Assembly (NCBI GenBank): GCA_030377945.1
Contig: JAUCGD010000003.1
Span: 1-50,387 of the forward strand
Origin: Desulfobacterales bacterium HSG17
Lineage (GTDB): Bacteria > Desulfobacterota > Desulfobacteria > Desulfobacterales > Desulfococcaceae
DNA length: 50,387 nucleotides
Direction of reading: 5' to 3'
Both the position numbers and the translations under genes were made by a program. Of this stretch, positions 24,737 through 34,603 are shown piece by piece; position 1 is the stretch's first letter, and each line of letters begins with the position of its first letter. Below the pieces are notes generated by a model, which saw only the letters and a list, made by a program, of their open reading frames with translations, was not told the DNA's origin and made no database searches.

Positions 24737-26894
24737 TATGTCCTCCTTTAATGGGTAAAAAGACTGAAAAGGTTGTCCCCTTGCCAGGTTCACTCTCCAG
24801 GGTGATTTCACCGCCGTGCTCTCTGATAATCCCATAACTTACAGAAAGCCCCAGCCCTGTTCCTTTAACTGCCGGTTTGGTGGAAAAAAACGGTTCAAAG
24901 AGATGGTCCTTGTGTTCGGGCTTAATACCGGTTCCCGTATCGCTGATTCGGACTACGACCTTTTCATCCAGTGCTTCAGTTTCAATTATAATGGTTCCTT
25001 CTTGGGTACAGGCATCAGCAGCATTGTTCAGAAGATTCAAGAAAACCTGTTTTATCTGATCTCCCACAGCTTTAACCATCGGCATGTTTTGGGAAAACCT
25101 TGTTTCAATATTTATCTTCCTTGCCTTAAACTCTTTTTTCCACAGCAGCAGAAGACTGTCCAGTACAACATGGATATCAATTAGCACTTTTCTGCCGGAA
25201 GTTGGACGGTTAAAGTCCTGAAGGCTTTTTATCAAATCCCTCATCCTGTGACATTCACTAATTGCCAGGGCCATAAGTTGTGCATCATCTTTATCAAGTT
25301 TTACCCTGCGTGCAACTCCTTTGATAATATTCATTACTCCCTGGAGAGGGTTGTTAAATTCATGGGCAATAGAGGCTGAAAGACTGCCTATTGCAGAAAA
25401 TTTCTCTGCATGGAGGAGCTGTTCATGAATTTTTTTCAATTCAAGGGTACGTTCCTCGACTCGATTTTCTAATTTATTATGGTTATCTCTTAGTATATAT
25501 TCAATTCTCTTGCGCTCGGTGATTTCAATCTCAAGTTCCTTGTTGGCTTTTGCCAGTTCCTGTGTCCGGTCATTAACCCGCTGTTCCATATCTGCATAAG
25601 CCTGTTGAAGCAATTGTTCTGTTTTTTTGCGCTCAATAATTGTCAGTTCCCGTTCATGTATTTCTCTCTGAAGGTTGTCGGTCATAGTATTAAAAGATTT
25701 TGCCAGCATACCGATTTCATCTTTTGAGGAAATTGCAATTCTCGAATCAAAATCCCCTTTGCCAATCTTTTTCGTGGATTGAATTAACAATATTATGGGA
25801 TTGGCAATTTTTCTGCCCAGGATTAATGCTGCCGCTGAAATTACAAGAATAAAGAAAATACCTGTCATGGTCAGCATTCGTGTTGCCTTGACTGTGACAA
25901 CTTCAATCTGTTTTTTATCAAGAAAGACAGCAGTATACCAACCTTCACCAGTATTTCCCTTGATATGATCGATGGACTCATAGCTTCCGCCAAATCCATA
26001 TTTCTTAGATCCCATAGTCATTTTTAAGGGCGTGATTGCGACAAATTTTTCTGTGTCGTTTTTTTCGTAAACGATTGTTGATCGAGTCTCGTTTCTGTGC
26101 AATTCCTTGACTAATGTATCTGGAATTTGTGTTGAAAGAGGTTCCATGCCAGGTTCTATGACAATCCTGCCTTTGGAACGAAGCACTTTTGCTGTGCCAT
26201 ACTTCTTTTGAGTGAAGGCTTTCACTATATGGCTTAGGGCTCCCTGGATATTGATATTGCATTTCAGGATGCCAATTATCTCGTCCTTTTCCCTTACCGG
26301 CACCACAATTCCAAGCACATATCCTTTTACGCTGGCATCAAACCCGCGATCATCAAAAAATATTCTTCCCTTTCCGTCATTATAACCTGCAATCCACCAG
26401 TATTTATGAACATGAGCAAGGGTGGTCAACTTTCCTGTGGTGGCAATCATTACACCAAAGCGGTTTGTTAGAAATATTTCACCGTACTTATCTGGAAAAA
26501 GCTCCTGCTGTTGTATGAGATAACCAGCAGCAGAATTTGTCATATGGGCCTGGATAAAGGGATCATTGATATTTTTTGTATTCATCCATTTTTGATTTAA
26601 TTTATCTATTTTTTGTTTTCTTGTATCATCTGGAAAAGCAGCAAAGTCTTTATTGCTTTGTTTCAGAGCCTGCCTGATGACCGGGGCTGAAGAAAGAGTT
26701 ATGGCAGTTGTTGATTTTTCTTCCAAATGTGTTTGGATATGTTTAGCAGTTTCTTCAGACAATGTTTCCAGTTTTTTCAAATTTTCCGTAATTGAAATAC
26801 GATGGGTATAACCATAATAAAAGCCCGAAATAACAAGTAATGTAATAATCCCAATTGCAAATATTATTAAAGATACTTTATATTGAATTTTCAA
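24726..26894 (-). CDS. Membrane dCache sensor histidine kinase
   Basis: The 722-residue protein has a membrane helix at about 8-28, a large periplasmic double-Cache-type domain (30-330) and a second helix (about 338-362). A HAMP domain, two coiled segments with T-E-R-K-R-I-E and a kinase core of the NtrB/ZraS type follow. The phosphoacceptor is H511 in S-I-A-H-E-F-N-N-P-L, with an N box N-L-L-N-N-A-A-D-A, G1 D-T-G-T-G-I and G2 G-T-G-L-G-L-S. It overlaps the start of the response regulator at 24736, so the pair forms a two-component system. A second, deleted copy of part of this gene type lies just upstream. Confidence 0.9.
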   Translation of the reverse strand: MKIQYKVSLIIFAIGIITLLVISGFYYGYTHRISITENLKKLETLSEETAKHIQTHLEEKSTTAITLSSAPVIRQALKQSNKDFAAFPDDTRKQKIDKLNQKWMNTKNINDPFIQAHMTNSAAGYLIQQQELFPDKYGEIFLTNRFGVMIATTGKLTTLAHVHKYWWIAGYNDGKGRIFFDDRGFDASVKGYVLGIVVPVREKDEIIGILKCNINIQGALSHIVKAFTQKKYGTAKVLRSKGRIVIEPGMEPLSTQIPDTLVKELHRNETRSTIVYEKNDTEKFVAITPLKMTMGSKKYGFGGSYESIDHIKGNTGEGWYTAVFLDKKQIEVVTVKATRMLTMTGIFFILVISAAALILGRKIANPIILLIQSTKKIGKGDFDSRIAISSKDEIGMLAKSFNTMTDNLQREIHERELTIIERKKTEQLLQQAYADMEQRVNDRTQELAKANKELEIEITERKRIEYILRDNHNKLENRVEERTLELKKIHEQLLHAEKFSAIGSLSASIAHEFNNPLQGVMNIIKGVARRVKLDKDDAQLMALAISECHRMRDLIKSLQDFNRPTSGRKVLIDIHVVLDSLLLLWKKEFKARKINIETRFSQNMPMVKAVGDQIKQVFLNLLNNAADACTQEGTIIIETEALDEKVVVRISDTGTGIKPEHKDHLFEPFFSTKPAVKGTGLGLSVSYGIIREHGGEITLESEPGKGTTFSVFLPIKGGHNEE

Positions 26895-27464
26895 AATATG
26901 CCTCGCAGGATAGTGTCAACAGGTTTTATTACTCATCAATATGATGTCTTCCCTTACTGGGTAAAGTTAGTGAAAAAGTTGTTCCCTTGCCAGGGTGATT
27001 TCACCGCCGTGTTATTTATGCTCACACGACAATTGTAAAAAGAAAGATAAGGGATGATTTCCACTCCAATTGCTGTCTGGATAATAAAAAGCACGATAAG
27101 AACAGTTTTTAAAGAAACTTTTTCAGCGGGCTTGCCATAATTTATTCCTAATTTTTCTCCAAGAGAGGTTATATGATCGGCGTAGATTTTAAATTGATAT
27201 TTGTACAATTATCATTTACCTTACATTTTATCAAGATTACATTTGAATCAATATCTTATTTTCAACTTTTACAATATCAATCCGATACAGGAAACTTATC
27301 ATATGCTTATGAATAATTCAGGTAAACAATGATAAAATTATTGATAAAATTTTTCAGACAAAGTACAAAATCAGTAAGAATAACTGAAGCAAACGACAAA
27401 AAGAACATCAAAATCAATTCAAATTGATCCGGGCATAACCCGGAATGGAAAAGGGCAGATAATC
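26895..27464. other. Intergenic region with kinase remnant and small hairpin
   Basis: The stretch between the minus-strand kinase and the plus-strand PAS kinase holds the degenerate kinase remnant at 26940-27208. Just before the next gene there is a 6-bp inverted repeat (TCCGGG 27428-27433, CCCGGA 27439-27444) next to its ribosome site, which might affect translation. The remainder is AT-rich, with no clear promoter. Confidence 0.5.
26940..27208 (-). pseudogene. Internally deleted remnant of a sensor histidine kinase
   Basis: On the minus strand the first part reads V-S-L-K-T-V-L-I-V-L-F-I-I-Q-T, typical of the N-terminal membrane helix of a dCache sensor protein. It then joins directly to a segment whose DNA closely matches the last codons of the kinase at 24726 (the G-G-E-I-T-L ... 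G-T-T-F-S region, here near 26960-27010), in a different frame. About 2 kb of kinase sequence is missing between the two ends. The only start is a TTG without a ribosome site. This looks like the scar of a duplicated kinase gene that suffered a large deletion. Confidence 0.55.
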
Positions 27465-29522
27465 ATGTCTGAAAAACCTGACGATAAAGAACTGGAAAAA
27501 CGGATTCAGAGATTGGAGCAGGCTGAATTCAAAAGCAAGACCGTGGAAGAACAGATCAAAAAGAAAAATGAACAATTGATCGCAAATCAGTGTGAACTTA
27601 GCAAAAGCGAAGCACTTTTTCGCGGTTTATTTGATAATATGACCAGTGGTTCTGCCATTTATGAAGTTATCAATGATGGTTCAAAAGGGACTGACTATAT
27701 AGTAAAAGGATTTAATAATAAGAGCCTGGAGTTAGAAAGAAAAACCCTGGATCAGGTAATCGGTAAAAATCTTTTTGACCTCCGGCCTAGCATAGATGAC
27801 TTTGGGTTGATTCCTGTTTTGAAAAAGGTTTGGGAAACAGGTATATCAGCTTATTTTCCGGTAAAAATATACCAGGATAAAAATTTTTCCAATTATTATG
27901 AAAATTATATTTTTAAAATTCCTTCAGGTGAAATTGTTACCATCTACAATGATGTTACAGATCAAAAAAATGCTGAAATGGAATTAAAAGCCAGCAAAGA
28001 AAGATTTGAACTGGCCATGCGTTTTGCCAATGACGGTCTTTTTGATTGGAACCTGGAAACCAATGATATATACTTTTCACCTGCCTGGAAAAAAATGCTG
28101 GGCTATAATGACAATGAAATTCTAAATGATTTTTCCGAATGGGAGCGACTCACAGCCCCCCAGGATATTAAAGAATCATGGGTTATGTTGAATGAGGTTT
28201 TGGAAGGAAAGCGGGATCGCTTTGAAAAAGAATTTAAAATGCAGCACAAAGACGGTCACTGGGTTGATATTTTATCAAGGGCCAATATTGTTTCTGATGA
28301 AAAAGGTAAACCTGTTCGACTATTAGGAACTCATGTTGATATTACAGAACGTAAACAAGCGGAAAATGAATTGCAGCGACTGCGTAACCTGCTCAGCAAT
28401 ATTATCAATTCCATGCCTTCGGTTCTTGTTGGAGTGGACAGGGACGGAGTTATAACCCAGTGGAACAGGCAGGCTGAAAATGTAACAGGAATAAAAGCTG
28501 AAAATGCCCTGGGTCAGCTGCTGGAAGAAACATTTCCTCAACTTGCACCTGAAATGGAAAAGGTTCACTCAGCTATTGAAACACTGGAGACCCAGAAAGA
28601 TTTAAGAGTTGAAAGTATTTTTAACAATAAGCCTCTTTTTACAGATGTGATTGTTTATCCGCTTATCTCCAATGGCGCTGAGGGTGCTGTAATCCGTGTG
28701 GATGATGTAACAGAAAGAGTAAATCTTGAGGAAATGATGATTCAATCGGAAAAGATGCTTTCAGTTGGCGGTCTTGCCGCAGGCATGGCACATGAAATAA
28801 ACAACCCCCTGGCCGGTATTCTTCAAAATACACAGGTCATGCGTAACCGTATTTCAGGAGAATTGCAGAAAAATAAGCTTGTTGCCCAAGAATGCAATCT
28901 GACCATTGAAGGCATTGAAGAATATATGAATAAACGCGGCATATTAAAAATGATGAATTCCATTGAAGAATCAGGAAAGCGGGCCGCAAAAATTGTTGAA
29001 AACATGCTGTTATTCAGCCGAAAAAGCGAGTCGTCTTTTGCCCTATATAATCTTGGAGAACTTCTTGACAAAACAATTGAACTGGCAGAAAATGATTATG
29101 ATTTGAAAAAAAAATATGATTTTCGCCAGATACAAATTGTCCGTGAATACGATTCCTTTGTGCCTGAAGTACCTTGCGAAGCAACCAAAATCCAGCAGGT
29201 ATTTCTCAATATATTGAAAAACGGTGCCCAGGCCATGTCGGAAAATAAAGAAGAGGGTAAAGTTCCATGTTTTATTTTAAGATTAAAATCCAAAGAAAAT
29301 ATGGTTTGTATTGAGATTGAGGATAATGGAGCTGGTATGAATGAATCTGTACGCAGAAGAATTTTTGAACCTTTTTTTACAACCAAAGAGGTGGGGATTG
29401 GAACCGGAATAGGACTTTCCGTATCTTATTTTATAATTACCAAAAATCATAATGGAACAATGAGTGTGGAATCTATACCTGGTTGCGGTACAAAATTTAT
29501 TATACATCTTCCCATATTATAG
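27465..29522 (+). CDS. Soluble PAS-PAS-PAS histidine kinase
   Basis: The 685-residue cytoplasmic kinase begins with a coiled coil (1-45). Three PAS domains follow at roughly 47-170, 175-300 and 305-428. The second has the W-N-L-E-T-N and F-S-P-A-W-K-x-M-L-G-Y signature and ends D-I-T-E-R-K. The HisKA phosphoacceptor is H443 in G-M-A-H-E-I-N-N-P-L, and the HATPase has N-I-L-K-N-G-A-Q-A, D-N-G-A-G-M and G-T-G-I-G-L-S. There are no membrane segments and no receiver, so it senses a cytoplasmic signal. It has no response regulator next to it; the nearest, at 24173, belongs to the divergent kinase. The stop lies about 95 bases from the convergent cyclase gene. Confidence 0.88.
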   Translation: MSEKPDDKELEKRIQRLEQAEFKSKTVEEQIKKKNEQLIANQCELSKSEALFRGLFDNMTSGSAIYEVINDGSKGTDYIVKGFNNKSLELERKTLDQVIGKNLFDLRPSIDDFGLIPVLKKVWETGISAYFPVKIYQDKNFSNYYENYIFKIPSGEIVTIYNDVTDQKNAEMELKASKERFELAMRFANDGLFDWNLETNDIYFSPAWKKMLGYNDNEILNDFSEWERLTAPQDIKESWVMLNEVLEGKRDRFEKEFKMQHKDGHWVDILSRANIVSDEKGKPVRLLGTHVDITERKQAENELQRLRNLLSNIINSMPSVLVGVDRDGVITQWNRQAENVTGIKAENALGQLLEETFPQLAPEMEKVHSAIETLETQKDLRVESIFNNKPLFTDVIVYPLISNGAEGAVIRVDDVTERVNLEEMMIQSEKMLSVGGLAAGMAHEINNPLAGILQNTQVMRNRISGELQKNKLVAQECNLTIEGIEEYMNKRGILKMMNSIEESGKRAAKIVENMLLFSRKSESSFALYNLGELLDKTIELAENDYDLKKKYDFRQIQIVREYDSFVPEVPCEATKIQQVFLNILKNGAQAMSENKEEGKVPCFILRLKSKENMVCIEIEDNGAGMNESVRRRIFEPFFTTKEVGIGTGIGLSVSYFIITKNHNGTMSVESIPGCGTKFIIHLPIL

Positions 29523-29616
29523 AGTGTTGCCAAATCCTTATTACTAAATACCTGTGCATAAGTTTCATAGCATTTTTTGTAGAGGCCTGCTAATCTGTGG
29601 TTATCAGGTTTTGTTC

Positions 29617-31095
29617 TTAATCAAATCCAACAAATTCAATGCTGTTTACACCTTTTTTCTTAGCCCCTTCCAGAGCTTCTTCAACAGAAATTATCAAGCC
29701 ATCTAAAGAAATAATACCGTCAAAGGTAACGCATCCAAAGCTGGCTGTTACTGAGATGGATATATTCCTGATTTCAATTTTTGGGAATGCCAGACAATTA
29801 CTGATTCTTTTAAAAACACTTTGAGCTGTGGAATGAGTGCTTCCCGGAATAATTATAAGCATTTGATCTAGTGCAAATCGGCCTGCAATATCATAGTGTC
29901 TTACACTGGATTTAATCCTCTCAGCACATTTGCAAAGTATTTCATTTCCAAAATTAAAACCATGTGATCTGTTTATCTGATCAAACTTATCAAGACCTAT
30001 AAGCGCAATACTCAGGGAACTATCCTCGCGTTCAGCTCTTGTTATTTCTATTTTCAATCGTTCCAGAACAGCCTCCCTGTTAAGAAATCCGGTCAGAGGA
30101 TCATGTGTTGCACTATATCTTGATGATTCCTGCATTTTGATTATGGAAATAAGCTCTTCCCTGGAAGCTGTTGAGAAATCAACCTCAATGTTTTCTCCCT
30201 TGATTTCATCATTAATATAAAACAGGTTTTCATTATTTTCCGACTTTGAAGACAAAACTTTATGAGCCAGTATGGGATGGTGGAACCCCTTAAGTTTTAG
30301 AGATAAAGGGGGATCACAGTTTATCTGCTCCTTGATATATCCCCAGGTTTCATGACTTATAAAAATTTCATCCAATTCAGCAGCGCTTTCAAGCCTAGCT
30401 GCAAGATTGACCGGTGTTCCAATTATGGTGTAATCCATTCTTTCCGATGAACCGAAATTTCCGACTGTGCAATATCCGGTGGCTATTCCCATGCGGCAGT
30501 GAAGGGGTTCCTGGTATCCCATATCATACCATTTCTTGCGCATCCCCTTCATTTTTTCCCGCATCTCCATTGCCATGTTCACGCACCTAAAGGCATGATC
30601 TTCATCAGATGTAAATTCAGGATCTCCGAAAAATACCATAATTGCATCGCCGATATATTTATCAAGGGTTCCTCCCCATTTAGTAATAATTTGTGTCATC
30701 ACTTCCAGATAGGAATTCAAGAATTCTGACAAAGCTTCACCTTCCATATGAGAACTGATATATGAAAAATCCTTTAAATCTGAAAAGAATACAGTTAATT
30801 TTTTTCTATGGGTTTTTATTTCACTTTCTTCTTTTTCATAGGTAATTTTTTTGACAAGCTGGTATGATAGATACCTGCCAAGTCGTTCCAGAATTTTGTT
30901 TAATTTTTGCTGCTGATTATCACTGACACGGGTAAGGGTTTTGGTCTGGCGGAGAAGTTTTTTATAGGATTTCAAAAGCCTGGTATATTGCTCCAAAAAC
31001 AGAACATGATCTGTATCACCCTGTTTTATGAAAGATTCACCTTGTTTTAAAATTTTCTGTTCTTTATCAAAAAGATTATCTTTTTCTTTTTTCAC
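29617..31095 (-). CDS. Class III adenylate cyclase fused to a degenerate GGDEF domain
   Basis: The 492-residue soluble protein has a coiled N-terminus (1-95) and a class III nucleotide cyclase domain (about 98-285) with all key residues. Metal ligands are D106 and D150, adenine-specifying K146 and D221, and transition-state N230 and R234. It should make cAMP. The C-terminal half (about 325-492) is a GGDEF fold, starting T-H-D-P-L-T-G-F-L-N-R. The signature loop, however, reads A-L-D-Q-M (residues 408-412) instead of G-G-D-E-F, and the N-D-x-x-G-H motif is also lost. Di-GMP synthesis is therefore unlikely and the domain may bind GTP or a partner. It is the last gene of a four-gene minus-strand operon whose other products are coiled-coil proteins, lying 13 bases from the one upstream. 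Confidence 0.85.
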   Translation of the reverse strand: MKKEKDNLFDKEQKILKQGESFIKQGDTDHVLFLEQYTRLLKSYKKLLRQTKTLTRVSDNQQQKLNKILERLGRYLSYQLVKKITYEKEESEIKTHRKKLTVFFSDLKDFSYISSHMEGEALSEFLNSYLEVMTQIITKWGGTLDKYIGDAIMVFFGDPEFTSDEDHAFRCVNMAMEMREKMKGMRKKWYDMGYQEPLHCRMGIATGYCTVGNFGSSERMDYTIIGTPVNLAARLESAAELDEIFISHETWGYIKEQINCDPPLSLKLKGFHHPILAHKVLSSKSENNENLFYINDEIKGENIEVDFSTASREELISIIKMQESSRYSATHDPLTGFLNREAVLERLKIEITRAEREDSSLSIALIGLDKFDQINRSHGFNFGNEILCKCAERIKSSVRHYDIAGRFALDQMLIIIPGSTHSTAQSVFKRISNCLAFPKIEIRNISISVTASFGCVTFDGIISLDGLIISVEEALEGAKKKGVNSIEFVGFD

Positions 31096-31108
31096 ATTAT
31101 GTTCTCCT

Positions 31109-32344
31109 TTATTTTATTATCATTATAAATACTATTAACAAAAGAAGAATTGTAACTGGCAGCAGAATATGAAAGCCTTTTTTATAATCAAAATCATCAG
31201 AATTTTCAGTTGCAGATCTGGTATTCTTTTTCCCGATACCTGTTGAATTTATAAATCGTTCTATATCACGGGCCATTATGCGGTGGCCGTTTGCAATTAG
31301 AGTGTCCCTGTACTTTATTAACCTGGCTTCTGCATTTTTCTGCTGGATTTTAGTATTCAGATTTCCCTGTGCATAGAGAGCTTTAATTTCAAGAAAACGG
31401 TCATAGGTTTCATTAATTTCATTTTGAATTTTTTCAGAAAGCCGGGCTTCATGCTCTTTTTGTTTTAACAGTTCATCTTGCTGATTTAAAACGGTTTTAT
31501 CTATGGATGAAACAAACCCTTCTATTTTTGATTTTCGTTCTGTATCGCCGATGCTGTCAAATATACCCAAATAACGGAGCAGATCCTGCTTTTGAGCTGT
31601 GAATATTTCTAAATTTTTAAGGGAAACTGAAGTGGATTTATAATTGTGGAATATTTGGTTTGCCTGGTCAAAAAGATATTTTGCAGCATTTTTATTTTTT
31701 TCATCAAGACTTTTGGCTGCCCAATGAATCTCCCCATGAAGTTTTTTTACAGCTTCCTCAATATAATCTGAATCCTTGACTTCTATGTATCTTGCTTCAA
31801 TTGTCTGAAGATCGGTCTTTAAAGGAGCAATTCCCTTTAAATATGAAACTGCTGTTTCTTCATCCTGGGGTTTAACAGATTCAGTCATATTTATTTGTTT
31901 TGCGATATTTTTAACAGTTGTACCCAGGATTGAGAGTTCCCTGATTATTGTAAAATTATCATAAAACAATTTCTGCCTGCTTTTTACTATGCTGATTAAT
32001 TCCTTGTCTGGTAAGGCCATTAAGGAAGCTGCAAACAGGGTTTCAAATCTCTCCTTTATATTATTGTATTCTTTATAATTCTGTGCAATTGTTTCTTCAG
32101 GGGAAAGATAAAGACTGCCCTGTTCCCTGGTCTGAAGCCAGCCTGAAATCATGGACGGCAGAATATTGATTATTTTTCCTTTTTGGTGGACTTCAACAAT
32201 CTGACGGTTTTTTGATTCTATTAACCGGTTTATGCTGTCAATATCTTTTTTTTTCTGCTTATGACCGACTCTTTGGTTGAGTTCAGTACGGACAATCATG
32301 TCCAGTTCATTTTCAATTTTCTGATGTTTTTTTTCAATTTTCAT
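31109..32344 (-). CDS. Coiled-coil protein with C-terminal membrane anchor, unknown
   Basis: The 411-residue protein has no family I recognise. It is almost entirely charged helix, with strong coiled-coil patches at about 1-50, 190-260 and 275-345. It ends in a single hydrophobic helix (about residues 391-411: H-I-L-L-P-V-T-I-L-L-L-L-I-V-F) preceded by basic residues, with only I-K after it, so it should be a tail-anchored inner-membrane protein facing the cytoplasm. It sits between the cyclase and another coiled-coil gene, with short gaps of 13 and 49 bases, so the products probably work together. A scaffold holding the cyclase at the membrane is one possibility. Confidence 0.7.
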   Translation of the reverse strand: MKIEKKHQKIENELDMIVRTELNQRVGHKQKKKDIDSINRLIESKNRQIVEVHQKGKIINILPSMISGWLQTREQGSLYLSPEETIAQNYKEYNNIKERFETLFAASLMALPDKELISIVKSRQKLFYDNFTIIRELSILGTTVKNIAKQINMTESVKPQDEETAVSYLKGIAPLKTDLQTIEARYIEVKDSDYIEEAVKKLHGEIHWAAKSLDEKNKNAAKYLFDQANQIFHNYKSTSVSLKNLEIFTAQKQDLLRYLGIFDSIGDTERKSKIEGFVSSIDKTVLNQQDELLKQKEHEARLSEKIQNEINETYDRFLEIKALYAQGNLNTKIQQKNAEARLIKYRDTLIANGHRIMARDIERFINSTGIGKKNTRSATENSDDFDYKKGFHILLPVTILLLLIVFIMIIK

Positions 32345-32393
32345 AAATTAAATGTCTGGTAAATAATTATATGCCTGAAACCCGACTAATAAA

Positions 32394-33374
32394 TTAGTGC
32401 AGGCCAAACCCGGGGGCAGGGTGGATATTGCTAAAGATGTCAGGATGATGAACAAGGGGGGGATGCTCTGTTTCATTAAAATAAATTCGTCTGCATTCAT
32501 GGATATTTTTCTGAAATTTCCTGGTCCTTTCATCATGGCCGGACAAAAGCATATCAAGCTTTGATTTTTGAAATGAAGAATATCCCCTGGCAGATAGTTT
32601 GAGCATCAGCTTTCCTCCCAGTTTCAATTCCTTGAAACGCCTTTGAATTCGAAGTTTCAGACAATCAATGTCAGTGCATGAAATTTGAACCAGGTCATGA
32701 TAGGCTGAAAATGCTTTTCCCACAGGATTATTTTGTGCATCCTTATGTATCCTGTTTCCATTAATATTTTCATACTCCTGCATGTTTTTAAGGGTTTTAT
32801 TCAATTCCCGAATCTTATCCCCGGTTCCTTCAAGCCTGAGTAATGTTGTGGGCCGTTCTGCAAGCCTTTCCCGCATTACTTCCATGAGTCCGTTTGTCTT
32901 GTTTATGGCAGGAGCATGGGTTTTCATAACAGAACGCATCTCTTTTGCCTGGCCAATCATGTTTTTTATGATTTCAATATCATCTCCTATGGCAGACAAA
33001 AGCTCCATTTGCTGTTTTTTTATCCTTCGGAAATAATATTCAGTTTGAGTATCAATATCAGGGATTGAATTGACCTGATTTTTAAAATTTTGGTTTCTTA
33101 TATTTATTGCAAAATTTATGATACGGTTTGCAGACAGGGTTGATTTTGTAAGGATTTCCGAGGCGTGTTTGCCAATATTATTAAAGCAATTATCATATTG
33201 CTCAACCTTTTTTTTGTACTTTTTTATGCCTGATTTTTTTAAATCAGGCATTTCCAATGCCCGGTCTATGTATTTTGAAATTTTGATGTATTGTTTTACC
33301 TGGGATACAAAAGGTTTTATATCAATACTCTCAAGTGCGTCTGACATTTCCTGAATACTTATACTGTTCATCAT
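32394..33374 (-). CDS. Soluble helical protein of unknown function
   Basis: This 326-residue protein has no motif I can name. It is helical and basic, with an acidic start containing I-Q-E-M-S-D-A-L-E-S and a C-terminal tail rich in H and P (E-H-P-P-L-V-H-H-P-D-I-F ending G-F-G-L-H) that looks unstructured. There is no signal peptide or membrane helix. Two adjacent Met codons (33374 and 33371) can serve as start. It is the second gene of the operon 34603 to 29617, between two other coiled-coil proteins, and has similar base composition to them. Confidence 0.65.
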   Translation of the reverse strand: MMNSISIQEMSDALESIDIKPFVSQVKQYIKISKYIDRALEMPDLKKSGIKKYKKKVEQYDNCFNNIGKHASEILTKSTLSANRIINFAINIRNQNFKNQVNSIPDIDTQTEYYFRRIKKQQMELLSAIGDDIEIIKNMIGQAKEMRSVMKTHAPAINKTNGLMEVMRERLAERPTTLLRLEGTGDKIRELNKTLKNMQEYENINGNRIHKDAQNNPVGKAFSAYHDLVQISCTDIDCLKLRIQRRFKELKLGGKLMLKLSARGYSSFQKSKLDMLLSGHDERTRKFQKNIHECRRIYFNETEHPPLVHHPDIFSNIHPAPGFGLH

Positions 33375-33427
33375 TTAATAAATTCAAAAATAATTTTAAA
33401 TCAAAATTATGGGGAAAAGAAGATATG

Positions 33428-34603
33428 CTACTTGTTTTTAATGATTCGTTCTATTTCCTGGCGGTTATCCTGAATCTGTTCCAGACGCTGTAAATCATTT
33501 TTCCGGTAAACATCTTCTGCATCTTTCAAAGCATTATACTCCATCTGCCACTGGGGGCTGGAGGCCATCTGATCTCCTACAAGTGAGGCATATCTGCCAA
33601 GAACCTTATTACCGTCTTCTATACTTTCAACAATCATAATCATGGACTGGGTTACACGGGCAACACCTGAACAAATCTGTGAAACATTTTCCACAGCTAT
33701 TTTCATGTGCTCGGCCCCGGCTGCAAATTTATCTACCATATTTACATGAAGGTCGCCCCGCTCTTTGAAATCATTTATAAGTTTACGGTAACTTTTAAGA
33801 GCAGTCTGATATTTAACACCCATGTCTATATTGGTTTTATATTTAAATTCCATGCCCTGGCTTTCTCTTAAGGCCATTTCAATATGGTCTCTGACCTTTT
33901 CAACCTCTGCATAGCGGTCATCAACTAAAGACATGGATTCATGGATGGGAATAAGCTCTTCCAACTGCTTTTCAAGATCCTGACTATGTTTAACCTGTTC
34001 ATTATAAGCCCGGCGGTCACTGTGTATCTGGTCTGTAAATGCATCATTAACCTGGGTCAGATTTTTAACAATGCCGTCAACTTCTGTAACAGTGCCCCGA
34101 AGCCCGTCATTAAGCCCCTTAAGACTGTTGATATATTTTTCAATCATTCCCCTGAATTCGGTTATCATGACTTCATCAGGTTTTCGGGAAACCTCTTTTT
34201 TGACTATTTCATAATCAGTATAGGTTTCTGTTTCCTGTTCTTTTATTCCCAGGGAAATTAATGTTTTTTCAAAAACATTGGTTTTAACAGGCCGCTGCTT
34301 TTCAACCGGAACCTTTTCTTCAATTATTTTATTGGTTTTGGCAGCAATAATGCTTTTTATTCCATCTTCAATAACCTTTATTTCATCAACAACATTTTGC
34401 AGGTTTTTGGCATCAAAGGAGTTTGAACGAACATCTTTATTGCTATAATAAGAATTGGCAGGCGGATGATAGCTCTCGCTTTTGGGCATTATTACCGGTG
34501 TTGCGGGAATGGATTCCTTGCTGCTGTATTTATCTATAATTTGATCTAATTTTTCATTGACATCTGTTTTGATATCATTTTCATTAGTACTTTCATGGGT
34601 CAT
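33428..34603 (-). CDS. Soluble coiled-coil protein of unknown function
   Basis: I place the start at ATG 34603, preceded by AGGAGG. The reading frame is open to 34654, but the extra residues have no ribosome site. The 391-residue product has an acidic, low-complexity N-terminus (about 1-60, rich in S, N, P and K), then long amphipathic helices from about 60 to the end (for example the E-x-x-K-V-R-D-H-I-E-M-A-L region). The overall layout, a disordered head followed by a helical bundle, recalls TelA-like and septum/secretion-associated scaffold proteins, but I cannot support membership of any family. It is the first gene of the four-gene cyclase operon. Confidence 0.65.
   Translation of the reverse strand: MTHESTNENDIKTDVNEKLDQIIDKYSSKESIPATPVIMPKSESYHPPANSYYSNKDVRSNSFDAKNLQNVVDEIKVIEDGIKSIIAAKTNKIIEEKVPVEKQRPVKTNVFEKTLISLGIKEQETETYTDYEIVKKEVSRKPDEVMITEFRGMIEKYINSLKGLNDGLRGTVTEVDGIVKNLTQVNDAFTDQIHSDRRAYNEQVKHSQDLEKQLEELIPIHESMSLVDDRYAEVEKVRDHIEMALRESQGMEFKYKTNIDMGVKYQTALKSYRKLINDFKERGDLHVNMVDKFAAGAEHMKIAVENVSQICSGVARVTQSMIMIVESIEDGNKVLGRYASLVGDQMASSPQWQMEYNALKDAEDVYRKNDLQRLEQIQDNRQEIERIIKNK

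Noticed and set aside
24737..24835. Longer start for the Cys-rich response regulator
   Set aside because: The extra residues read the kinase gene out of frame; the ATG at 24736 has GGAGG and starts right at the receiver.
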